DNA of 64,000 nucleotides from Gordionus sp. m RMFG-2023 (taxonomy: Eukaryota > Nematomorpha > Gordioida > Chordodea > Parachordodidae): NCBI RefSeq assembly GCF_954871325.1, contig NC_088779.1, positions 14,200,846 through 14,264,845 on the forward strand, in the 5' to 3' direction. Positions within the stretch are counted from its first letter, which is position 1, and each line of letters opens with the position of its first letter. A program made the position numbers and the translations under genes. Of the stretch, positions 23,501 through 31,931 are shown one piece after another. The notes below the pieces were generated by a model. The model was not told where the DNA came from, did no database searches, and saw only the letters and a program-made list of their open reading frames with translations.

Positions 23501-24764
23501 CTAATATGATTTTATTTGGAATTTATTTATATTAATTATCTATTTTACGTGAAGTTGAACGTGAATTTTTATTAATGAACAACAACCATTAATAATATCA
23601 AATTCATATTCTAAACTGCCTATACACAAATTCCATTTTAAAAATGATGAACCTAGCATTAATACTGGGAAATAAAAGGATAACAAAAAAATATAATTAA
23701 AACATACATTTTATACAAAATGTGCCCCCCCCCTAATGCAACTAGTGAGCCCTTATTATTTCTATAATATAAAGAATATATAATAGTTAGTCCTGCAAGG
23801 CCAGGGGATATCAGCATCTATAAAATATAAGTCTAGCCCCGCCCAAAAAATATATGAATGTTATATTTCCTTCTTTTCTTCTTTTTTTTGCCTGGTTGAA
23901 TATCAAAATTATTAATTTACAAAAGAAACTTTTTTTTATAAAAATGGATCATTTCATATCCATATCAAAATTTGTAATTAATAGAATTAAATAAACATCA
24001 ATCAAAGTCATTGCCGAATATTTAAATTTATTATATAACATTAAATAAATATTTTGAAATATTCTAATTGAATTTTTAAAAAATTGGTTTGTACCCTCAC
24101 CAGGCCACATCTAAAAAAAAGGCCTTGGGTGATTGGCTAGAAATAAATTTTGTATAAACTAGGCTTACAAAGGTCAAGATTTTAGGTATAGCAAGATTTT
24201 TCACAAGCCTAGATTTCTTTTTTTGAATTATTTTTTCCAGTCAGTATTTTATTATTTTATAACCAGGCCAGGAATTTTTAATTTGAAATAATTTGACTAT
24301 ATCTTGCTATATTTCAATGGGGAATTGATAATATGAGCCATAAATAAATATTAAATGTTTCATTAAATGATTTTGCAACTATTAAATTGATATATTTAAT
24401 TTTTGGAACAATTGTTTTCTTAAAATTCATTTAGATCAAAAAAAAATTTTTCTATGCTATCATGTTATACTTTTTAGTTCTATATAAATTAATCTATTTC
24501 TTACTTATTAGAAGCAAATAAAATTTAAAAAAGTATTTATTGCTAAAATTGGCCTGGATAAAATCATTTATAAGCCTGGCCTGGGTTTATTTTTTTTTAA
24601 TTTATGATTGGGCCTACAAACTTAATAATAATATTTATAATATTCATTAAAAAATAAATTTACCTAATTTTTAAATTATTAACAATTGATTCTTCGTCGA
24701 TCTTAGGTAAAAGTGTAAGATCGGGTGTGCCAAATCCTTCACCATCAAAGACTGAAGCTGCCAT
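11282..24764 (-). CDS. Myo1D: Unconventional class I myosin, Myo1D-like (motor domain, 3' part not in window)
   Basis: Eleven exons join in one frame of exactly 1842 bases (614 codons) with canonical GT-AG introns. The protein starts [20 protein letters not shown] and continues with [20 protein letters not shown], the P-loop GESGAGKT, the switch I segment [15 protein letters not shown], switch [10 protein letters not shown], and the actin-binding region up to ARCIKPN and FDKEAVARQ. The [17 protein letters not shown] and [12 protein letters not shown] wording fits vertebrate Myo1D and insect Myo31DF better than Myo1A/B/C or E/F. These are single-headed, membrane-linked actin motors, and in flies the ortholog sets left-right asymmetry. 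Intron 1 is 7.5 kb and transposon-filled, while others are as short as 54 bp. The converter, IQ motifs and TH1 tail should follow but are not visible, so either a long intron runs past the window edge or the gene is truncated. Confidence 0.9.
11784..11930. mobile_element. Partial GTGTTG-type MITE in myosin intron 10
   Basis: The left tip TAATGTTGTTAAACGGCTCG, with TTTGAGCCG next to it, matches the tips of the copies at 13091-13271 and 55010-55225. The inner part, with ATAGATG and AGCAAAAT segments, is only loosely similar. A matching right tip was not found, so this looks like a truncated or worn copy. Confidence 0.5.
12420..12713 (-). CDS. Myo1D: Myo1D exon 10
   Basis: The exon is 294 bp, phase 0 to 0, and encodes [62 protein letters not shown] and ends SIYQ. 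HYAGEV.Y...GF..KN is a general motor signature. Confidence 0.95.
13091..13271. mobile_element. TA-flanked MITE (GTGTTG family) in myosin intron 9
   Basis: This is a 181-bp element between two TA dinucleotides. Its left tip GTGTTGCTAAACG faces CCGTTTAACCACAC at the right. Inner stretches CGGTCAACCCAATATTTT and AAAATATTGGGTTGACCG pair almost perfectly. TA flanks suggest the Tc1/mariner superfamily. It is non-coding. Confidence 0.7.
13683..13797 (-). CDS. Myo1D: Myo1D exon 9, relay helix
   Basis: The exon encodes [20 protein letters not shown] then [33 protein letters not shown] is nearly invariant in myosins. The donor is AATTAC|GTAAAT. Confidence 0.95.
14023..14165 (-). CDS. Myo1D: Myo1D exon 8, switch II
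   Basis: The exon encodes [20 protein letters not shown] through [21 protein letters not shown] is switch II of the myosin motor. The exon is 143 bp, ending AACAG|GTAAAT in phase 2. Confidence 0.95.
14448..14654 (-). CDS. Myo1D: Myo1D exon 7
   Basis: The exon is 207 bp and encodes [20 protein letters not shown] through [15 protein letters not shown] to [12 protein letters not shown]. The YARDAFSK segment precedes the relay helix. The intron between exons 6 and 7 is 56 bp. Confidence 0.95.
14711..14833 (-). CDS. Myo1D: Myo1D exon 6
   Basis: The exon is 123 bp and encodes [20 protein letters not shown], then [20 protein letters not shown] and I. The MGF.PEE...I..I.AAILH pattern is the standard myosin helix before HLGN. 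The acceptor is GAAACAG|A, the donor ATA|GTTAAC, and the upstream intron is 54 bp. Confidence 0.9.
14888..14983 (-). CDS. Myo1D: Myo1D exon 5
   Basis: The exon is 96 bp, phase 0 to 0, and encodes [20 protein letters not shown] then [12 protein letters not shown]. This is the variable region after YQ(L/A)L in class I motors. The intron before it (14984-16121) carries a hAT MITE. Confidence 0.9.
15278..15674. mobile_element. Non-autonomous hAT MITE in myosin intron 4
   Basis: The ends CAGGGCTGTAAACCCAAACC and, on the other strand, CAGGGCTGTGACCCATCC define a ~397-bp element. GAACCCTTTTTT occurs near both inner edges. The flanking 8-mers TAATATAT and TAGAAAAT agree at five positions, a worn duplication. 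The tips match those of the hAT derivative at 17273-18710, so one transposase could have moved both. Confidence 0.7.
16122..16341 (-). CDS. Myo1D: Myo1D exon 4, switch I
   Basis: The exon encodes [36 protein letters not shown] and [20 protein letters not shown], ending at [15 protein letters not shown] is switch I, which contacts the ATP phosphates. Its wording is very close to Myo1D. Confidence 0.95.
16749..16842 (-). CDS. Myo1D: Myo1D exon 3, ATP-binding P-loop
   Basis: The exon encodes [20 protein letters not shown] followed by [19 protein letters not shown] is the Walker A nucleotide-binding loop of myosins. The exon is 94 bp and ends AAAG|GTTGAT in phase 2. The upstream intron is 66 bp. 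Confidence 0.95.
16909..17117 (-). CDS. Myo1D: Myo1D exon 2
   Basis: The acceptor is ACAAAAG|G and the donor TTCAG|GTATTTG. The exon encodes [20 protein letters not shown] through [15 protein letters not shown] to CIVISG. The last G opens the P-loop glycine codon. Confidence 0.95.
17273..18710 (+). mobile_element. hAT deletion derivative with perfect 8-bp target duplication, in myosin intron 1
   Basis: The left tip CAGGGATGTGAACCC and the right tip TAGGGTTGTGAACCC (other strand) bound a 1438-bp element. The octamer AAATAAAC lies directly outside both ends (17265-17272 and 18711-18718), a typical hAT duplication. The interior retains only part of a plus-strand transposase, so this is a shortened copy. 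The perfect duplication fits an insertion younger than the worn MITE at 15278. Confidence 0.85.
17530..18545 (+). pseudogene. hAT transposase fragment
   Basis: Plus-strand pieces include [18 protein letters not shown] (the CxxH-type segment) near 17555, an open stretch at 17915-18142 with [13 protein letters not shown], and a C-terminal part near 18425 reading [19 protein letters not shown] then [14 protein letters not shown]. These match the second half of BED-type hAT transposases, close in wording to the intact one at 28822-30865. Stops and frame changes separate the pieces, and the N-terminal half with the BED finger and first catalytic aspartate is gone. Confidence 0.75.
18719..20289. 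other. Myosin intron 1, AT-rich
   Basis: No gene is supported. A stretch at 19503-19575 (TCAACTATCCTGAGGGGAAT, then a C run at 19560) resembles a worn hAT end, but no partner end was found. Confidence 0.4.
20290..20615 (-). repeat. Dispersed ~320-bp repeat, copy A
   Basis: This matches 37220-37545 in the opposite orientation at roughly 75-80% by eye. Shared landmarks are GGGTATAGGCTTTT, AGCCTATAGA, ACAAGTACGTGCGGCTTGCC, AGGAAAACCTAGCGTAGCTC and ACGTATCACGTA. It is GC-richer than its surroundings. The size suggests a SINE or small non-autonomous element, but no RNA polymerase III boxes or terminal repeats were identified. Confidence 0.65.
20616..24663. other. Myosin intron 1, AT-rich with worn element ends
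   Basis: No coding exon was recognised. GC-rich islands at 22679-22740 (GCCCGCGAATGG ... CTGCCTCGGGCC), 23725-23850 and 24100-24620 (GGCCTGG motifs at both sides) look like ends of hAT-type elements too worn to delimit. The 3' end of this stretch joins exon 1 of the myosin. Confidence 0.4.
24664..24764 (-). CDS. Myo1D: Myo1D exon 1 (start codon)
   Basis: ATG lies at 24764-24762. The exon encodes 33 residues plus two bases (AG) of the codon completed in exon 2. The end reads [11 protein letters not shown] before the donor AG|GTAAAT. It joins in frame to [13 protein letters not shown], as expected just upstream of the first motor strands. The ATG is inferred from position and fit; no TATA box or initiator was identified. 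Confidence 0.8.
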
Positions 24765-25084
24765 ATTACTGATATTTTAACATTTATAATTATTTTGACT
24801 TTAAAAAATTTAACAAAATTTAAATTTGGAGCAAATAAATGCTTTACATACTTAGTATTGAATTGACAGGTGTCTGAAACCTTATTTGCTTTTATTAATT
24901 ATTTATAGTGAGTGATTAATCTATATTCCTGTCATCTGTTTGGAAATAAGATTTGAAAGTTCACAGATTAAAACCAATGGTTTAAATTAGACGAGCGATG
25001 GGGAGGAGCTACAATTTTATATATATTATCAAAATAAATTCGATATATATAAAATCGAATTTTTTTACGAATATCAATAAATTA

Positions 25085-25325
25085 TGTCACAAATCTAATA
25101 CCACGAATTAGTTTGACTGATTTGGGTCGATATTTAAAAATGATCCGATTAAGAGTTTAGCTGAAATATTATTATGTAAGCTTGGAGATTTTACTCATAG
25201 ATTTCAGAAAGGTTTAAACATTTATTTACCAAATCTCTTTCATAATATTATTTGCTAAAATCTTAACCGGGCCGTTTTAAAAATTGACCCAAATCGTTCT
25301 TTAGCAAAGTATCACCGATATCTCT
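25085..25325. mobile_element. Worn foldback MITE related to the GTGTTG family
   Basis: The inner inverted pair GATTTGGGTCGATATTTAAA and TTTAAAAATTGACCCAAATC, with AAATATTATTATG opposing CATAATATTATTT, defines a ~240-bp foldback. The AGATTTTACTCATAGAT centre resembles that of the copies at 13091 and 55010. The tips are worn. Confidence 0.5.
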
Positions 25326-25844
25326 ACAAACTAAGGAATATATAAATATGAATTAAGATAATTTCCATAAATCTTTCATTTCTTCGTTTTCTTTTAGTTA
25401 TATTTTTTTTTATTTCTTCGCGATAATTTTTTTCCCATGATTATATAAACCTGGAATTCACTTCAAAATCGAAAGTTTATTATTTCTGAAAATTAAATTG
25501 TACAAATTATTTACTCTAAACTTATTTAAATATCTACCATGATCAAATTCATCAGAAGAAAGTCCCTTTATACTCGGTAGGACTAGGATAAAGCATCCAT
25601 CCAAGCAGTAAAGAAATTATTTTAATTTTTCATTAGGAATATCTTCCATATTGCCGAAGCCCAGCAATTTTTAATATATATTTCATTAAACCTATGGAAG
25701 ATTCATTTATTTGTTTCTTGTCAAATTACACATATAGGTTTGATAGGCCAATTTAATTTTTAAATAAAGAATTAATATAATTTAAAAAAAATTTATTTAA
25801 GTTTGTTTTACCCCAGGAGCAGCGTCTATAAGGTCAGGGCAGGG

Positions 25845-25978
25845 AGGGGGGGTAGGAGACAAATGCCTCCAATTGGCATTTTTGGGGGTAGGTATTGATT
25901 TTGGGCGGTTGATATTGATTTTTTATGGGTAGGCATTAATTTTTTGGGGGTAGGTATTGATTTGGGGGGGGGGGGGTA
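25845..25978 (-). repeat. Short G-rich tandem repeat
   Basis: Four or five copies of a ~28-bp unit (GGGGGTAGGTATTGATTTT type) end in a run of twelve or more Gs. The unit varies in length and looks like an old minisatellite. No gene is proposed, although the opposite strand is open here. Confidence 0.6.
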
Positions 25979-26340
25979 ATTTTTGATTTGAATTATAATC
26001 TTTTTAAATCCATTAATTGATACGATTATGATGGTTATCGTTGATTTGACAAATGTCAATTAAAGTAAAGATATTTGTCAATTAATAAATAATATATACT
26101 TTCTTTGTCAACCATTTTCATTTACCATTTTATCAAGTTAATATTTACACATTTCCTATTTGGTACTTTTCTTAGAGGTTAATATATTTATATTATGTTT
26201 TTTAATAAATTTCTAGATTTTAGCAGGATAAATTTTAGGTAATTTTTTGAGTCATGCTTAAAAACATATATCAGCAATCAAAGAATAATAAAAAACATAA
26301 TATGTAAAAAATTATATTATAATAATTATTTCTTTCTAGA

Positions 26341-26488
26341 TGCCAAGTAACAGAACCTTATTTAAGGTAAAGTGTAATTACCTTAAGTGTAAAACTTCTA
26401 AAATAAGAAGTGACAAGATACATGAACATTATAAACATAAACATCCTCATGTCAAGCCAACTGATATGAAATTTACAAAGGTAGCATC
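26341..26488 (+). pseudogene. Zinc-finger first exon of the old hAT element
   Basis: An ATG-started stretch encodes MPSNRTLFKVKCNYLKCKTS then KIHEHYKHKHPHVKPTDMKF and TK, with a C-x4-C ... H-x3-H type finger, before the donor ACAAAG|GTAGCA. The exon is cut off from its downstream exons by the young hAT inserted at 26536, inside the following intron. The matching acceptor appears to be at 34833 (encoding ISVIEDSQIVLSPHP). This is the DNA-binding N-terminus of a transposase whose later exons are broken, so the whole is called a pseudogene. The exon link is inferred from phase and context. Confidence 0.6.
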
Positions 26489-26527
26489 ATAAGAGATAAT
26501 AATAATTGGGTATCCTTAAATTGTGAT

Positions 26528-26535
26528 ATTCCATA
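26528..26535 (+). repeat. Left 8-bp target site duplication of giant hAT
   Basis: ATTCCATA is identical to 33816-33823. An exact octamer at both ends is the hAT integration signature. Confidence 0.9.
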
Positions 26536-28390
26536 CAGGGTTTAACATTTGCTCAAAATTCAAAAATCTTCACAGATCGTTGCTCTTTTGAAGATCGAAA
26601 AATGCGAAGATTTTTTCGCTAAAAAAAATTTTGAGCTTACTCAAAGAAGATTTTTGAGCAAAATAAAAAATATTTTTTGTAAAAAAATCTTCTATAATTT
26701 TGAGAAAATATTTTGAGAAAATATTTTGAGAAAATATTTTGAGAATTTTATAATAAAATAAAATCTTTTGTAAGGAAATCTTTATTAAAATATTTTTGAA
26801 ATTTTGATCTTAAAATTTTTTGGTAAATTCTTTAAAAATAAAATTTTTGATATATATTTTTTTTTATTTTATTATGTTAATGAAAATATTTTTTTTGAAT
26901 AGGTTGTAAATGTGAGAATTGGTCATAATACCGACTGCATTTTTTTTAATATTTGGAATAAGTAATAATGATTATTTTAAAAATGTAATGTCATAATTTT
27001 AATGTTTTATATTTAATGTAAACTATAAAAGTGACAATTGTCATAATACTCATCTCAGAACCTTTAAAAATAATTATAATTAAAAAAGGCTAGTTGAGCA
27101 TGTTTTGAGATGGTTTCAGTGATTGTAAAGCATATAAAGGTGACAATTGTCATAATACTTATTTCACATATGTTTTAATTGGAAATAGAGAAAAATGATT
27201 ATTTCAAACATGAATTAATATAATGTGTAAACTATAAAAGTGACAATTGTCATAATATTCATAACAGAACCTATAAAAATAATTTTATTTTTAGGTATTA
27301 AATAGGCGAGAAAAAATTTTTTGAGCATGTTTCGAGATGGTTTTAATGATTGTAAAAATTGTCACAATCGTTATTTTTGAACTTTTTTAAAGCAAGTAGA
27401 TAAAAATTTATTAAATATAAAATTAAATGTGGATGTACCATAGAGCAGTGACAATTGTCATAATCGTTATTTTTGAACTTTTTTGAATTTTTTTGAAGCA
27501 ACAGAGTAAAATAATAAATTGTAAACATGTTAAATTGAAATTTAAATGTGGATGTACCATAGAAAAGTGACAATTGTCATAATCGTTATTTTTAATCTTT
27601 TTTGAATTTTTTTGAAGCAAAAGGGTAAAATTATATATTGTAAACATGTTAAATAAAAATTTCAGTGAAGATGTACCATAGAAATGTGACAATTATCATA
27701 ATTGTTATCTTTGAACTTTTTTGAATTTTTTTAAAGCAAATAGGTAAAAATATATATTGTAAACCTGTTAAATTAAAATTTCAGTGAATATGTACCATAG
27801 AAAAGTGACAATTGTCATAATCGTTATTTTTAATCTTTTTTGATTTTTTTTGAAGAAATTATATATTGTAAACTTATTAAATTAAAATTTCACTGAAGAT
27901 CTACCATAGAAAAGCAAAATTGTCTTAATCGTCATTTTTAATCTTTTTTAAATTTTTTTGAACTTACAGGGTAAAATAATAAATTGTAAACTTGTTAAAT
28001 TTAAATGTGGATGTACGATAGATAAGTGACAATTGTCATAATGGCCATTTTTAATCTTTTTGGAATTTTTTTGAAGCAAAAGGGTAAAATAATAAATTAT
28101 AAACATGATAAATTAAAATTTAAATTAGGATGTACCATAGAAATGTGACAATTGTCATAAACGTTTATTTTAATCTTTTTTGAATTTTTTTTAAGCAAAA
28201 GGGTAAAATTATATATTGTAAACATGTTAAATTAAAATTTCAGTGGAGATCTACCATAGAAAAGTGACAATTATCATTTTTAATTTTTTATTTAATTTTT
28301 TTGAACTTAAAGGGTAAAATAATAAATTGTACACATGTTAAATTAAAATTTCAGTGAATATGTACCATAGATAAGTGACATATCTAATTC
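26536..28390 (+). repeat. Left inverted arm of giant hAT
   Basis: The outer ~450 bp contains TTGAG/AAGATTTTT foldback-rich AT sequence. From about 27030 the arm is a tandem array of ~12 units, each with a (mostly intact) TGACAATTGTCA, a TTTTTGAA block, GGTAAAAT.ATA, AACATGTTAAATTAAAATTT and GATGTACCATAG. Short open frames across it are by-products of the repeat. Confidence 0.9.
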
Positions 28391-28821
28391 TCAACTCCCT
28401 TTTGAAATTATTTTAATATATATATTTTGAAATTATCACATTACTCATAGTCATATCCATTATTTTTAAATTAGGTTAATATGATCTTGTTGGGAAACAC
28501 TTAAACCTCTGGGCAGATGATAATAGTATCATATATGTTAAATTTTTAGAGCCAACCGGAACGGAGTTGAACTAGAAAGATGCATCAATATAAACATGAT
28601 ATTTTTGGGAACAACAAATTTAAAAATATTTTTTCTTTAATCTTTTAAATCAATTTTAGATCTTAGAAACTACTATTTGGATATATCTAGTAAAATACGC
28701 CCCCCTCTGATTATACTATTCATACAAAAAATCTAAATCAGTCAAATATATGAATTTTTATTTATTAAAATTTCAATGTAAACAATAACTTTATAATGAA
28801 ATAGGTTATATAAATAATTAT

Positions 28822-30865
28822 TTAAAATATCACATTATTTAACAATGTACGATTAAGCTTTATAATTAAAATATCATCAAGTATATCTTTGTCTAATCTT
28901 GTCCTTAGAGAGGTTACAGTTAGTGCCAATGCACTAAATGCTCTCTCAACTGAGACCTGGGTGCAAGGAGCAGCAAGAATTATTTGAGATAATTTAAATA
29001 ATTCTGCATCTTGGTGTTTTCTTGAAACCCAATATTGCAAAATATCTTGTGAGGATGGCAATCTTTTGTTGTATAATAACGATTTTATTTTTAGCTTGAT
29101 ATCGCTATTACATAATTCATAAAATATAGGTCCCTTCTTGCAATCACGCTCAATGTAAAGGTCAAGTTTTGTTTTTTTATAATCACTAGTGGAAGGCATA
29201 ACTAGAGTTGTATTTTCTTCATGAGGGTCAATAGCTTGCAATTGTTTCCAAGTTGCAAATATATGTTCCTAAAATAAAAAGATGTATATTATAAATTTAT
29301 TAATTTACCCTGGCCAATATTTTATCTTCTTCCAAAGGATATTTTCCATTTTCATAATGGAATCTAGGATCCATATATATCGCACTACGAAATGCGTCAT
29401 TTTGAAAAAGATAACTTTCTCTAATGTTTAAACATTCCAACATACTTTTAGATAAATTATTATCCATTTCCTCCAGCTCCATTTTGCATTCTAGCCATGA
29501 AGCAAAAAAATCACCTATTACAATATTACTTTTTTGTAATTTCATTGTGAATTTGTATAATGGGAAAAGGACTGATGTACCTAATAGGATAATATCCCAT
29601 AAATCGAAACTAATAAAAGTTTCTGGGTATAATTCACCCATTTTAGTATAAAAGGTTTTATTATCCATTAGATTTTTCATCATTAGATAAGTACTATTCC
29701 ACCTAGTAACAGTATCTAGCGTGGGTTTCGAAACTTTGTCCATTATAAATAATCTTTTATATTTGTGAGATTTTATCAATTTAATTATAATACGAATTTT
29801 CTCTAAGTCTAGTTTTAAATATTTTTTGATAAACATGTTTACAGCAAGTTGTATAGTATGTGCAGAACATCTAATGCAACTTAAGCCAAAGCTTTTGCTT
29901 ATATCATCTGATATATTTTCCTCGTCAATACCCTCTGGTGTTTCTTCATCAGAATAAACGGAGACATTTTCATCATCAATACATACATTTTCCTGATAAC
30001 TTACACTTGTATTAAATAATATCTGGCTTAAATTGTTTTCATTAGAATTAGATAGATCATTATCATTATTTAATTGATCTCTAGCCTTAGTGTCAACCAT
30101 TTTAAGCATATTGGCGCCGTTATCCACAGTAATGCTATATATTTGTTTTAAATCTATCTGGTATTTTTTTAAAATTGTTTGGATTTCTTCTTTTAGGTTT
30201 ATACCTGTATGAATTTTTATTAGTTCTATCATTCCTAGTGTTCGTACTTGTATCTGGCCATCTTTTATATACTGAACATTAATACCTAATATTGATTTAT
30301 TATATCTAGTAGCAGTATCAATTTTTAAAGAAATGAGCTTGTTTTTTAATTCATGTATAATTTGAAGTCTAATTTCGGATGCGGTATATTTTATTTTGTC
30401 GACCACTGACTGAGTATTTATTTTCATTTGAAGAGAATGACATATAGGGTCTAGTAAAATACGGAAACCCTCATAATTTACTAAATTTATGGGTAAATTA
30501 TGGACTGTAATCAACCATACTATACATTCAAAAACCTAAAAAATAATTATTTATTCTTTATTTAAATATTAATTACTTTAGATTTATCGATCTTAATTTT
30601 TGGGAATTTTTCTTTTGCTGTATTTCTAGCATTGAAGGACGAATCACTATTAGATTCATCTGCTTTCATTATGTTTGGGTGTTGAGAGGTTATGTGTCTT
30701 TTAAGATTTGCTAGAAAAATATATTGAAAAATACATTAAATAATTTATTTTACATGGTATTGACTTCATCTTTTTGTCAAACATGCTGCACGTCGCTAAA
30801 TTATCAGAAGAATCGATTAAAAAATGCTCCTTTAGAATATCTTTAAGATTTTTTTTATTTTGCAT
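28822..30865 (-). CDS. hAT transposase, BED finger plus catalytic and dimerisation regions
   Basis: Four exons (30754-30865, 30577-30710, 29309-30535, 28822-29268) join across introns of 43, 41 and 40 bp into 1920 bases, 639 codons plus stop, with no internal stop. The ATG at 30865 begins MQNKKNLKDILKEH. Residues ~20-50 form a BED-like finger ending SNLKRHITSQHP; where BED fingers have C-x2-C, this copy reads CSMF. Core motifs in order are LKIDTATRYNKSILGI (first catalytic Asp), SITVDNGANM (second), CIRCSAHTIQLAV, and TRWNSTYLMM. The C-terminus has the hAT dimerisation pattern PCTQVSVERAFSAL and LDDILIIKLNRTLL. It would bind the arm repeats and cut the element ends in the nucleus. Frame closure across three introns makes this model strong; activity is untested. 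Confidence 0.85.
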
Positions 30866-31931
30866 TATATATAAAAAAAAAATTTTGTAATTTTTAATTT
30901 TAACTTTCTTGTTTTTTCCTTTTATTTTTATTTTCACTTGTTTATTATATTTTGAAATAAAAAATCAGGAATTAATGTTATATAAAATAAAAAAAATGAA
31001 TAAAATAATTGTTTTATTGAGGCCAAATAAAACCCCCATTTATAAATTTGGATGGGATACATTTATTTAATGTTTTTTTTATTTATATTTATAAAAAATC
31101 GAATGTTAAATGAAAATATAAAAAATGCATTTTCTTTTCTTTTCGTTTTTCCCATTGTCTCTCTCTCCCTCCTTTATTTATTTTTATTTAATGTTTTGCC
31201 TTATGAATTAAAGAAAATAAAAATCTCAAAAAAATGAAATTTGCTGGTGCCAGCGAGGCGGCACCAGATTGAAAAAAAGTATTATATAATTTTTTTTTTA
31301 TAAAATTGAATTCAAATTTTTTTTTAATTTTCATTGCTGTAATGTAATGGTACCCAAAACCGATACGTTTTCCCCCTTGAAGGAGCGAGTTTGACGGATG
31401 GCCTCTTATTCTGTTTATGGCTATTGCAATTTTTTCCTGACTCCAATTGCTATATTTCTTTTGTGGTTTATGATAGGTATCAGAGTTTATTGTAGAAAAA
31501 TTTATTTGATTGGGTTAAGAATTATTTGTTATACCAAATAAAACTGAATTTGAAATATTTTGAGAATAAGATGGTTCTTCCTGTGAGGAAAAATCTAAAA
31601 GATTATATATAATAAACAATATAATGTTAATTGGTACCAACATGTAGATGTAGAAAGATTTAAGAGACCTGGAGATAGTGACTATTTTACTAATTTTGTA
31701 ATTTTTAATATCTTAAAAAATGGGAATTTTATTTCCTGGGAATTATATTCATATATTCTTTTTAATGTTTACCTAATAGATTTTAAATAATAAACTAAAG
31801 TTAAAATTTTTTAGCCCGCTAATTGTTAAAATTTTGTAACCGATTCGCTCGCACTTTTTAAAATTATTAAGCTAGGCCGCCCATGGACGGGCTTCAGCTA
31901 AAAACCTGCTCGTTTCAGCAAATAAATTCTA

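Larger units (their letters stand above)
24765..26340. other. Region upstream of Myo1D
   Basis: The 5' flank of the myosin should hold its promoter, but nothing specific could be identified in this AT-rich DNA. It contains a foldback MITE relative, a G-rich tandem repeat and, at about 25815, a hAT-like tip (CAGGAGCAGCGTCTATAAGG) that could be the left end of the old hAT whose zinc-finger exon starts at 26341. Confidence 0.4.

Noticed and set aside
25470-25625. Minus-strand 50-codon open stretch with LPSIKGLSSDEFDHGRYLN upstream of Myo1D
   Set aside because: There is no recognised family, no clear splice signals and no fit to the myosin N-terminus. It could be chance or a stray element fragment.
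27343-27692. Overlapping 76- and 89-codon frames in the left hAT arm, mirrored at 32653-33002
   Set aside because: They run across the tandem units of the arms and repeat with the same period. The mirror copies are simply the inverted arm. No domain or start context supports a protein.
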